Shown here: positions 12,301 to 23,300 of the stretch, piece after piece | Layout: every line of letters begins with the position of its first letter | Position numbering within the stretch: position 1 is the first letter of the stretch | DNA from: Mytilus edulis | Taxonomy: Eukaryota > Mollusca > Bivalvia > Mytilida > Mytilidae | NCBI RefSeq assembly: GCF_963676685.1 | Contig: NC_092344.1 | Coordinates: 91,852,749-91,916,748 of the forward strand | Direction of reading: 5' to 3' | DNA length: 64,000 nt | Notes under the pieces: generated by a model | Database searches by the model: none | The model's input: only the letters and a program-made list of their open reading frames with translations | Told to the model about the DNA's origin: nothing | Made by a program: the position numbers and the translations under genes

Positions 12301-13983
12301 TAGCACCATTACGATCCTTACAATGTATATGTCAGTTGTATTCTAAAAGACAAATGTATCTACTAGCTAATGAGCATATGTTAATGATCTTCTTGTCTGC
12401 ATTGATTCAACTTAGAATTATTGTCTAATCGGTTGTCAGGTGGAATTTTTGAAAATTCATAAATATTTAAAAAAATTCTAATTAAATATTTCGTGGGAGG
12501 GCAGACTAGATGTTTTTAGTGGTTGAAGACTATAAACCTTAGTTATCACACACAAAAAACTATTAATGTTCGAAGATATGCATTTTCATCATCCAACTTA
12601 AAAGACTGTCGTCAAGTACTTTTTGTAAAAAAATAGCTATTCGAACACACCTACTCTGTTTTTATGATTCATTAGATAGGTATTTCACTTGACCCATATA
12701 TTTCATCTTTTAGTAACGTGATTTTTTAGGTTATAAAGTCAACCTGTAGCATTGATAGATAAAAATGATAGAATCTGAAGCGAGACGATGTATAAAATAT
12801 TCTTGCTTTGTACGTTTTCAAGACAAAATATTCAACTCAAACACGCCCTAACATAAAAAGGTGCACTCGATTTTCTCTTTTCGATAAAATTGTTACCCAT
12901 TTTTTAGATTTTTTTCTTGAGTCACATAATGGAAGGGCAGACACGAAAATTACTGTATTTATAGATTAATATGTTCTCCGTCCGTGGTATTTTTTTTCAA
13001 AAAAATCAGAGGTTATGCATTTTCTACATCCAACTTGATAGATACCCATTTTGTTGACTTGATATCTAATTGTTCTGCTTAACTATATAAATTGAAACCT
13101 TACGCAAATGGTGTTTTTAAAATAGAACACTTCGTAATTGAGAAGAAAATTGTCATTTTATTTGTTTCTATTAACTTTTATTTTTTTTGTTACTATAGTA
13201 AACATTACAGTAAGCATTTATCGCCTTCTCTAACAAAGAGCTTTGATTCTTTTGTTCTATTTCAACCGGGTTTCCGTCTGTATAGCTAGTAACTGTAAGC
13301 AAATATTTTAACCAGTTTTGACCTCTTTTTGTGCCCCACCTAGATAGTAAGGGGCATTATTTTTTCTGGTCTGTGAATCCGTTCGTCGTCTGTTCGTTCA
13401 TCTGTCTGTCCCATTTCAGGTAAAAGTTTTTGATGAAGTTGAAGTCCAATCAGCTTAAAACTTAGTATACATGTTCCCTAGGATACATGTATGATCTTTC
13501 TGATTATAAATTGCCAAATTAGAGTTTTTACTCCAATTCCACGGTCCAGTGACACTAAACATAGAATATTATAGAGCGAGTGGGGCATCTTGGTAAAATG
13601 TGTCTACTGTATTGTACATGTATAAGCATACCAGTAAATGCTACACAGTGCTCAGATGATTTTATCAAATCAGAAACGTGTTTCGCTTCTTCAATGATTT
13701 TTTTATGTGCATTCCTAAATTCAGCAGTTTTTTCAGCTTCCTTCACCAGAGTTTTTTCCTGTGAAGAAAATTTAAATGCACTTCTTATGTTCCTTTTATT
13801 TTTAATTGAAGAAATGATTTGTGTCCAACAGTGTTCATGAAATCTTGCTTCACCATTTGCAGCCCAGTTAATATGAAATTCTAAAGTCTTAACCCTTCGT
13901 TTTGGCCATACAGTTTTGACTTCTACAATATCACTTTCAACTTCATCCAGAGTTGAACTCTTGCAGCATTTTAAATCACACAT
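3324..13983 (-). CDS. Sirtuin NAD-dependent deacylase, SIRT6/SIRT7-related, 5 exons, 425 aa
   Basis: Exons on the minus strand: 13983-13632, 11142-10990, 6869-6490, 4082-3889 and 3522-3324. All have GT/AG borders and matching phases, and they end in TAG. The sirtuin core is clear. The NAD-binding GAGISTSAGIGDYRG lies at about residues 118-132, SQNGDGLHG (the QNxD motif) at 208-216, catalytic His229 in SELHGN, and GTTLTV near 334, followed by VICNRQ in place of the usual IVNLQ. Zinc ligands are probably C237/C240 and two of C279, C282, C292 and C297. The spacing around ELHGN and the final Cys-GYLQDSI stretch is closest to SIRT6/SIRT7 (class IV). Residues 1-117 are unusual: an N-terminal MCDLKCC and a FHEHCW motif could form a small zinc-binding module, followed by a charged helical stretch. 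Family members deacylate lysines in chromatin or the nucleolus. The exact orthology is uncertain; it may be a lineage-specific sirtuin. The introns hold several repeats. Confidence 0.9.
4845..6240 (+). repeat. Family A composite repeat, copy 2 (shortened)
   Basis: It starts at ACCAGATGCTCCGCAGGGCG, with leader, 35-bp units (5420-5640), one pair of 130-bp units, one 170-bp unit, a short (GAC)n tract and a worn end. It lies in sirtuin intron 4. Confidence 0.9.
7590..9602 (+). repeat. Family A composite repeat, copy 3 (most complete)
   Basis: It starts at ACCAGATGCTCCGCAGGGTG. TTTATACGACCGCA at 7621 is matched by an inverted TGCGGTCGTATAAA at about 9588-9601, a 14-bp TIR. All internal tandem blocks are present. 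It lies in sirtuin intron 3. Confidence 0.92.
9603..9836 (-). repeat. Family F dispersed repeat, inverted copy
   Basis: It contains GGATGGAGAGTTGTCTCATT and the upstream AGCTTGCTGTTTAGTGTGAG stretch, both of which recur inverted at 16435-17046. It abuts the end of family A copy 3. Confidence 0.75.
10144..10746. mobile_element. MITE with outer TIR and a second, central inverted repeat
   Basis: Outer TIR AAAGGAGTAGGTCC (10156) / GGACCTACTCCTTT (to 10739), with further matching bases outward and inward (GATTTTGGCC-like). In the middle, AAAACGAAAGTGGCCGCAT (from about 10383) is repeated inverted as ATGCGGCCACTTTCGTTTT (to about 10501); the match runs about 30 bp with one or two mismatches. It lies in sirtuin intron 2's neighbour (intron between exons 2 and 3). 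Non-coding. Confidence 0.75.
11560..11690 (+). repeat. Possible LINE 3' tail with (CTT)n
   Basis: GTAATGTTTCAGCCC...GGAAATAAAAATATCTTCTT, ending in CTT triplets, resembles the 3' end of a truncated non-LTR retroelement. No reverse transcriptase sequence is attached. Confidence 0.3.
11703..12008 (+). repeat. Family B dispersed repeat, copy 1
   Basis: About 300 bp, running from GAATGCCCCACTCGCACTAT, through GACAGACGGAC stutters, to CGTAGGTGGGGCATAAAAA. The ends share an inverted ATGCCCCAC. It lies in the intron between sirtuin exons 1 and 2. Confidence 0.85.
12490..13300. repeat. Diverged tandem pair of about 430 bp
   Basis: GGGAGGGCAGAC...GATATGCATTTTCATCATCCAACTT (about 12495-12600) resembles GGAAGGGCAGACAC...GTTATGCATTTTCTACATCCAACTT (about 12930-13040). 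Similarity is patchy. No gene was seen here. Confidence 0.4.
13331..13605 (-). repeat. Family B dispersed repeat, copy 2, next to sirtuin exon 1
   Basis: Inverted copy of the repeat at 11703. Its GCGAGTGGGGCATC end reaches about 13590-13605, within about 40 bp of the sirtuin exon 1 splice donor (13631-13630). Confidence 0.85.
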
Positions 13984-14368
13984 TTTTACAAAATGATTGT
14001 TTTTCCAATTGATGATTGCGCAATCCCTTAAATAGGGTTATTCAAAATTAAAGAGGACAGTTCTGAACTTAATGTGTTGACCATACATTTCTCAAATAAT
14101 ATATATTATAACACTGAAATAAAAGTTTTGATTTAGAAGCCAACAATTCTTAATTGATATTAGGGATATTACGAATGATAAAATAACCATTAAATGTAAT
14201 TTTCATTGATTATTTTAGACGGTGGTGAAATACTTAATTTATCTTTTATAAGTGTGTGGCTCAGTATTTCCGGTTTGAGTTGAAGCACATGTGTTTTGTT
14301 TACAAATTGATTTTCTCTAAAAGTCTGTGGACATGACATAATTTGTATGAACTGTTTATGTGACAACC
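13984..14368. promoter_or_regulatory. Putative shared divergent promoter (sirtuin / WDR36)
   Basis: The start codons of the minus-strand sirtuin and the plus-strand WDR36 gene are only 385 bp apart, so both transcription start regions must lie here or overlap the first exons. No dispersed repeat was recognised in the gap, although the flanking introns are full of them. No convincing TATA box was seen. Shared regulation is inferred from spacing only. Confidence 0.5.
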
Positions 14369-17300
14369 ATGCCAGCAAGTAAAATATTCACAGGATTCAG
14401 AGCTCTAGGATACGTGAGCAATCACATCCCACTGCAAGTTCGCCACCACAGAACGCATAAGGAAAACTATGTTATCACTTGTGTGGGGAAATCTTTTCAC
14501 ACTTACAATGTAATTTTACTTAAATACTAGTAATTAGGTAACACATTCCACATCTTCATTAGTAAATAGTCAGAAGAAATATATATAAATTGAAATGGTA
14601 CTTTTGTTGAGCCAGGGGCGCGTATCAAATAAATGTTTTTGGGCGGACACAAAATTATGCGAAGCAAATTATGAATAACACATTCCAGTCGACTGGCAAA
14701 TATTTCTGACATTTAGCACTGCAGCCATCAGTCTAAACTACTATCTGCCTTTCTGCTGCAAGTGTGTGGATAAGTAATGTTGTCACGTCATTGCCCATCT
14801 TCATTGGTATCGGGACCGTTCACCCTAATAACATGTTCGCCCTTGGTCCGTTCGTTCGCCCAGAGTCTGTTCGCCCTACTATAAAAAATATTAATATTCA
14901 GGGCATTGAAGTTGAATAAACTTATTCAGATATTTCTATGGTATATATATCATGTATAATCTTGAAATTTATGGAAACATTGAAATATTTAAAAGTTTAT
15001 GGCTTGTTTTTGATCATTAATTGTTCAATTACAAAATAATTCGGAAATATATATATGATTATTGTGAAACTTGTCTTTTGATGAATTAATAATAAAAACA
15101 AACGTTTTGTTTTGATAAAATATTCAGCTTGAAATTAATAAAACTAATGATGTACGAACTGTAAATTATGAAACGGATTTACAAGTTCATTTATTTATAC
15201 TGCATACTTTCATGATTGACTGATTACAATTATTTTGTTGACAAATATCAATAAAGATAAATACATTGTATTCCAGTATTCTACTCTGCAAATCAAAGGG
15301 AAAATGATAAATTGATTGCGGCAATATAAATATTCTGTCAATTTTTCAACAAACTTTAACCCAATTTGTTCAAACACTTAAAATAATGCGACTAGACAAC
15401 AATTAGAAAAAAATAATAATCAGGGCGAATGGACCCTGGGCGAACAGGTATCAGGGCGAACAGGTACTAGGGCGAACATGAATCAGGGCGAACGGACCCG
15501 GATTCATCTTCATTCTGTTCTTTTTTACATGATTTGACATGACGTGATGATTCTGTGATTAAGAATGCTTAGGTCCATATAATAAAAGTGTTATCATTTG
15601 TCAGCAAAAAATTCAGGTTTTGACAATTATACAAGAAAAGACAAGACAGTACAATATACAGTGATTTTTATTGCCACACAAAAGCAGTGATAAGGTATCA
15701 TTTTGATGACAGAATTGAGAAAAGTAGATGCAATTTATTAAGATTTTATTCTCAGTCCATTGTTATGCAAAGATTCCAACCGTTACAATTTTTCCCTAAG
15801 TTTTACGATTTTGCAATCAAAACTACGCTTTTACAGTCTTTAGTTGATTAGTTATAGATTGGATCATTCCCAGTCCCCGCCGTTCAATTTTGTAAAATGC
15901 AGATTTTTTCCATTGCTTTCCCGGTCCAGTCCTGTACTAGAAAACGCCAATGCATTGCTACAGTTTCTCTGGAATAATCGACCTATCGTTTGGAAACTAA
16001 ATTGTCTTCTGAAGACCCCTTTCTCTACTTCTCCTTGACAAAACAATAATGTCTGAGTCGAGGCCATCTGAACGAAACATATTGCACACCCCTTTGCAAA
16101 CATTCGTCAGTATTTGTTTTGTTAAGTGCACATTTTTGAATGATTAGGCCACACCAATTTAATTTCTTGTTCTACAGATTTTTGGACTCCAAAATTTGGG
16201 GCGAGCGAGCGATTTGAAAATTTTAATAAAAAAATATTTACTTTGCAAATTTTTGAGGCGAAGCTTGAAAACTAAACATGGTAAAGGCAAGCAATTATAT
16301 TTTTTTTTTTGTAAACATAGTAGGTTTTGACAATATTAAAACTTGATTTATCACTTGTACTTTGACATTTCTTTAATTTATGAAGTATTTTTTCCCTGTT
16401 CACCAAGAAATATTGAATAATTAAATCTGTTCAATGTATGTGTGACTGACAATGAGACAATTCTCCATCCAAGTCATAATCAGGTTGGGAACAACCACCT
16501 ATTAATGTTATAAATATCCCTTTTTATAAGGGGTCAATAAAAGTTATAATATATTTTTTTGTTATAAACACTTTTTAGTACAAAAGGGCTCATATTTTCC
16601 CAAAGAACTCTATATCTATCTGATATTAAATGGTCAAAACTTGTTCTAGAATTTTGTAATATTCCTGGACTTTAACCATGTTAGCACATTTACTTTAACA
16701 GTTTAATATTATTCAAATAAGTGGACCCCTCTTTTAGAAAAGTTAAAATATGATGTATTTCTCCTCTTTTTGAGTAAAAAATTCTAAGTTTTCAAAGGTT
16801 TTGCATAGAAGCACTATACAAATCCTTCATATTTCTATTTTCTTTTCTACATCAGTAAAATTACCCCTTGTCTGAGGGAGGGTTGTTCCCAACCTGATAA
16901 TAACAAACACAGGTCAACATACGGTCTTTTACACAAGGCTTTGATCCAGACCAAACAGCAAGCTAGGCTCCCTAAAATTATTAATGTACACAAATAATTT
17001 TTTTTAAAAGGAAAACTAACAATCTAATTTATATATCCAAACGGGAAAATATCAATGAACCACATCAACAAACGATAACTGCTGAACGACAGGCCCCTGA
17101 ATCAATAAACATGCAGTCGCTATGGATAGTTTTGTTTCGCCAGCATACAATATAATTAAAAATAAAATTGAGAATGTAAATGGGAAATGTGTCAAAAGGA
17201 CAACAACCCGACCATAGAACAGACAACAGCAGAAGGTCGCCAATAGATCTTCAATGCAGCGAGAAATTCCCGCACCCGTAGGCGTCCTTCAGCTGACCCC

Positions 17301-20300
17301 TAAATAACTATATATACTAGAAAGTAGTTCAGTGATAATGAACGCATAATAATACTAAACTCCAAATTATACACAAGAAACTAAAGTTAAAAATAATACA
17401 AGACTAACAAAGGCCAGAGGCTCCTGACTTGGGACAGGCACAAAAATGTGGTGGGGTTAAACATGTTGCAGTTGAAGGCAAATCCTTCAGAAGTTCTTTG
17501 TACTTTATTCTAACAACAAACATTTTTTGATAAGGAATATAAGTAAGGGGGAAAGAAACTAATGTTTTTTTCTGAACAGGTATTTTTCGCTGATATATAT
17601 ATTTATATCGGAGCACTCCCACTTGGGATAAATTGGTTTCATGCTGAAACAAATATTCTCACACATATTTACACAGTGTGGTGGGGTGCTTATAGGTTTA
17701 AAATCGTTATATATAGGTTAGACTGTGATTCTAAAAACAAATGTTGATATCTTTTTATAATATTTACAAAAAAACAGTGTGGGAAATGGACATGATTACA
17801 TTTCTGGATGTGGGAGCGGGAATATAAATAAAAAATAATTCTGTTTTGAAAACAATAGGTATGGGCGGGTCCGTCGAACAAGGAATTAAATTGGTGTGGC
17901 CTTACTGAAAAGTTTTCAAAATTACTGAAAATTTGATAGATTTTTACTGATTGTGTCAAAAGGGCATTGGCATCTTTGGGCTCTTTGGCTATGAAATATC
18001 TTCTGAAAGTGTTACTGGATATGTTAAATTTGAAATAATGGCACTATTCCTATTTCATCAAAAATAAAACTATTGCTCTCTTAAGAACAAGAGAAAGATA
18101 AAATCAATTTTTTACTTATATGTAAATCAATCTGATGTATTCGTCTCTTATCCTTGGGGCTAACACCCCTCAGATATGAGAAATATACATGTACATATCT
18201 AATACATGTACATGTATATGCAACATTTCAGGTTATCTCCTTAATATTTTACATGCACGTACATGGATGAAAACAGACATTCTCATTATCATTTGATATG
18301 CTGAACAGTAATGGAATCTTGAATTAATTTTTTTAACAATATATGATTTAATTTGGATCCTTCCATTATAACACATTCCAATTTTTAAGTTTTAAACACT
18401 GCTCGCATTTTGACAGTATACTAATAAGCTTATAAGAAGACAAGAACCATATTCTTTGCAGCAGCAAAATTCAAAGACTTCATTTTGTGACTGGCAGTAG
18501 ATTATTAAGAGTATCGTTTAACATTACATATATATATAAAATACACCAGATAAATATCTGAATAAAGTGTTTCAAAGAGTTGTACATGATGGATTCAACA
18601 AAGCACCCAGCAGTTTTTCTAAGTACAGGAATAAAGTATCACTTTAAATTTTACTTAATATACTAACATTGTATTTTATTTATCTATTTTCAGAGTTCCA
18701 AGTTAGGAATTGTTAGCATCAGTAAGTATGATAATATTTTTTTCTGTCTTTCTGCTTTAATGTGCCCTGTGAATATAAAAGAGAATATTGTGACAGATCT
18801 TTATCAGTGTTTTAGCTAAGATTTAAGGCAAGAGGGTACGGTTTCTAATCTAAAAAGAGCCATGCATTTTATTATATTAACAGATAGAAAAAATAAATAA
18901 AAATAAACAAATTAAGGTGGTACCCAACACCTTAACTAAAATTAATTGCACCAAATTAATTTGGCTCGTTTAATTTTCATAAAATTTTGACAGAGTATTT
19001 ACTTTGACCCTTTTACAAAAATATAAAAATTTAAAAATATTTGAACCAACCGTTTTATCAGAAAAATTACACAGGTTATATAGCAATTTGTCAAACACTT
19101 ATTTTGATCATTGAGAAGCTTAATATTCCCTTACCAACACAACGTAATTAAAACGTTTAGCTGATTTTACAGAGTTTTCTCCCTGTAGTGTTAGGTACCA
19201 CCTTAAAGTTGATTTCTGGATTTATTGGTTGTGAAAACTTTTGAAAACATTGTACAGTACATGCCCTCTATTTAGGGCTAGCTAGGACACTTCTTGTCTT
19301 ACATTGTAAATTATTACAAACGAAGCCAAAGGATCTGATCATACATTTGTAAATCTAATAAGAGACTATTTATAAATGTTCTGCCCTAAATGCAATTACC
19401 ATGATATGATTACCTATATTAAGGGTTGTCAGAAAATTATGTAGCAGTGTTTTTATGTAGACAATCAGAAATGTCTATTACGTGTAATCTTGAACATTTA
19501 TGTTAACTGTTTTATCTTGCATGTACAATGTCTGATTATGAAAAAAACTGAAGCCGAAAGTCACAAATGAGTAGAACACATTAAGAAAATATACCCCCAA
19601 AAACATCAACAGCTTTACACGTACTATGACAGAAAAAATGAAGGATATTAATACATTATGTATATATTGTAGGTAATACACATCCAGATGATATATCTTG
19701 TCTAGCTGTTGATGCTAATTTGGTGTTTACTGGGTGTCGTAATAAAGTTCAAGCATTTCAGAGAGGAAAACAGGTAAATCAAAGTTTAGACTTGGTAATA
19801 GAATGTATGCATTCTGACTATCCAAGAGGTGAGACCTACTTCCTAGTATTTTCTAACAATTTTTGTTAAGTAGTAATTCTAGATTCTAATACGACGTGCT
19901 TCTTTCGCTTTGTAAACAACACCGTGATAAAATTCTCCATATATCTATACTTAGCGGAGACTCAGAGATATACATAAAAATGGATGTTGCTATATACCTC
20001 CCACGTAAATCCACATGTATTGAAACCTATTTGTAAACGCTTTGTTGATTTTATTGTTTTAAAAATTGCAATTAAAAAAAGTCAAAAGAACTTTTATTCT
20101 TATGCGGATACATAACAAAAAGAATTAATGCACAAGAGCTCGGAGAAATCAACAAAATAAAAATAAAATTCCGCGAAAGTCTATTAATGTTAATGGCGCA
20201 TTTAAGTCATTTCAAAACATCACGTCATACAAATGAAAACGCTACAGTTGAAGGGTTTCCGTAACGTTAACCATCGAAATTCGTATAATATTTTATTAAA

Positions 20301-23300
20301 ATGGATTTATGAGGTAGGTTTTGTTTTATTTTCTATTCTATTGCGTTAAAAAATTAAAAATGGCAAATGTTGGGTTTCAGAATTAAAAGATTTTTTTCTA
20401 GCGGTTATTCACCAAATAATTTATGCAAGCTACAGATTTATTAGAATGTTTGAGCTTTATCTAACAGGGAGTAAAAAAGAACAGCGCCACACACACGACA
20501 TTCCAACCTGCACTTCAAATTTTTACTGAGCGGATTTGTCCTATTAGACATATTTAGAATCGAAATAATTCATATGGAAGCCATAGATTTGTTGTAAATT
20601 TACACATGGCTAACGCTCAGGATAAAATTCGAATATCACGTGCACGGCCCAGACCATGTGTAAATTTCCAACAAATCTATGGCTTCCATGAATTATTTCT
20701 TAAATATAATTTATGAAATTATGATACAACATTCTTTGGCATTATATGATGATTGGTACATGTACTAAGATTGAGGGGTTAATTAAAAAACAGTCAAAAA
20801 GGCCTATTTGAAACATTTTTGAAGTTTTCATGTACATATAGCTACATGTAGTATTTGCAATTCTTAAGATATATTAAAAAAAAGGATATTGTCAATGCAA
20901 ACTTTTTTTTTGTACATGTATGCAGTTTATTTGCGTGGAAATCCCTGTGAAAATCATTGATTTTTGTAGATTTTATCAAGACCCTTTTCACAATTTTGCA
21001 GCATATTTTGCTTTTGTTTTTAAGACATTTTGCTTATATAAGCCCAACAATAATCAACAACCAAAATTTGAACGTTTTTATTTTAAAGAAATTTCCACTA
21101 TTATTAATGAATATTTTTTTCAGGTATTACGTACCTATGAAGGACATGAATACCCAGTACATCTGTTGTTACCTTTTGGGAATCACTTAATCTCTGTAGA
21201 CACAGACAGTAATGTTAAAGTATGGGACATCCACTCAGAGGGTAAGACCTATTTTGCAGAATAGAGAGTCCAAAATGACACTTGTAAAAAAAAATCATAT
21301 TTATACAAATAAAAAAACTTCAATTTGTATATCATCAAACGTAAAAGTGACAAATATGACTTAACATATGCAAAAAGTAGTACCTATAGATTCATGACCA
21401 AAAATGTTAAAAATGTATTGATTCACAGAATGTATTTACATGTTAAAGCCATACTAAAAGACGAAGCAATGTATATAGTTCTTATCGGATGGCATACTGG
21501 CTAAAATCAATTTTATTTTGTCGCAATTCATAAATAAAATCCTATTTTTTTGTACTTCAGTTTTAAAAATCAGAAGCTTAGCTGTGTTTTTACCTATATT
21601 TTCTTTTCCTAGGAGTGTATTTGGATATGAACTTTGACAACGCAGGTTTCCAGGTGACAGCTATAATGCATCCACATACCTATCTCAATAAATTAGTGCT
21701 TGGAAGTAAACAAGGATACCTTCAGTTATGGAATATTAAACAAGACAAAATGTTATATGTGTTTGAGGGATGGAATAGTGCAGTAACATGTCTGGAGCAG
21801 GTAGTTATAAGCAACAATAATTTATAGAGATAGAGATATAAGAAGATGCAATGTATGGTATGATTGCCAATGAGTCATCTTTCCAACAAATGTAACTTTA
21901 GGTCACTGCAAACTCTTCAAAAATGAAAACAAATCATTTCGTAAAGTAAACTTCAAGCTACTGTGGATTCATTAATATTCGTTGGATACTAATTTTTGTG
22001 GATTAAGTGGGTACAGGGGAACCATGAATTTAAATATTCAATGAATAACAAATTGTCTAAAGGAATTATGCAGACTTTGCCAAAACCACAAAATTTAATA
22101 TCCACGACTATGCAAGTTTTCCTCAGTCTACGAAAATTGGTACCCACGAATATAAATAAAATCACAGTTTTTAAGGCAGCAGAATGATCAAATTAACAAT
22201 ATTAATTCAAATGAGTAAGGTTTAAAAGCATGTGTTGCATGTCTCATATTACAGTGGACTCCAATAGTCCATTTGCCAATTACCGATTTGATTCTGTTAT
22301 TTCACACTTTTTAAACAAATTACTTCCCTTTGTCAATCGTAGACTGGTCCACTAAGGCTGTTCTACCTCAGGCATAGATTACCTTAGCTGTATTTGGCAA
22401 AACTTCTAAGAATTTTGGTCCTAAATGCTCTTCAACTTCGTTCTTTATTTGGCATTTTTAACTTTTTTTGGATTTGAGCGTCACTGATGAGTCTTTTGTA
22501 GACAAAACGCATGTCTGGTGTATATACAAAATTTAGTCCTGGTATCTATGATGAGTTTTATCCATACCGGACAAAATTGGCTTTTGCCAATGCAAAGCAT
22601 GATGAATTAAGAGTGGTGTATTGGCGGTTTAACTAATTTTTCATGAAAAATAATTTCTGTTGACAAAAGTATTTAGTTTAACAACAAATTTATGTAATTA
22701 AAAGACCTGTAAACCTTAAAGATTACTCACATTACGCACAGGTAAATTTGCTCTTTCTGCTAGCTCACCATTGTAAATAAAAATTAATGTCCTCATAAGG
22801 GAGACAACTAAAAAAAGGGATCTCTAATTACAGGGTCAATAAAGGGAATTGGCAAATAGCCTATTAATAACATAATTCAGATACTTGCACAATTTTCTCC
22901 TGTGTAGAACCATTAATTTCCTATTGATCTATAATAAAATAAAATCTCATTATTTGCATAGCCTGGGATGTGCTATTTTGGTATATATGTAGGGACAAAT
23001 TTGTGTCTAGAAAATTATGTGTATTAAATTTGAAACCTTGACTCAATAAATTATGTATATTTGAATATTGCAAGAACTGTTTGATTCCAAGAAAAAAATT
23101 GTAGATATGCATTGTTTAATTTTTCAGTCTCCTGCCATGGATGTAATAGCCATAGGACTTGCAGATGGTCAGATTATTATACATAATCTTAAATTTGATG
23201 AAACTGTTATGAAATTTAGACAAGACTGGGGACCAGTTACTACAATAGCTTTCAGAACAGGTAAATATATTGATGGGGAAATATTCCAAAGGCACTAAGT

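Larger units (their letters stand above)
16146..17902. mobile_element. TIR element (GGCCACACCAATTTAATT ends), about 1.76 kb
   Basis: The left end AGGCCACACCAATTTAATTT and the right end AATTAAATTGGTGTGGCCTT form a TIR of about 27 bp with few mismatches. The interior contains other repeats: family F (16435-17046), a nested MITE (16481-16896) and a family G copy (17150-17470). So it is either a composite insertion or two ends of a larger dispersed repeat. It lies in WDR36 intron 1. No TSD was found. Confidence 0.65.

Noticed and set aside
15844-16103. Opposed open frames of 64 and 79 codons in WDR36 intron 1
   Set aside because: No domain, no splice partners and no similarity to a known family; probably chance.
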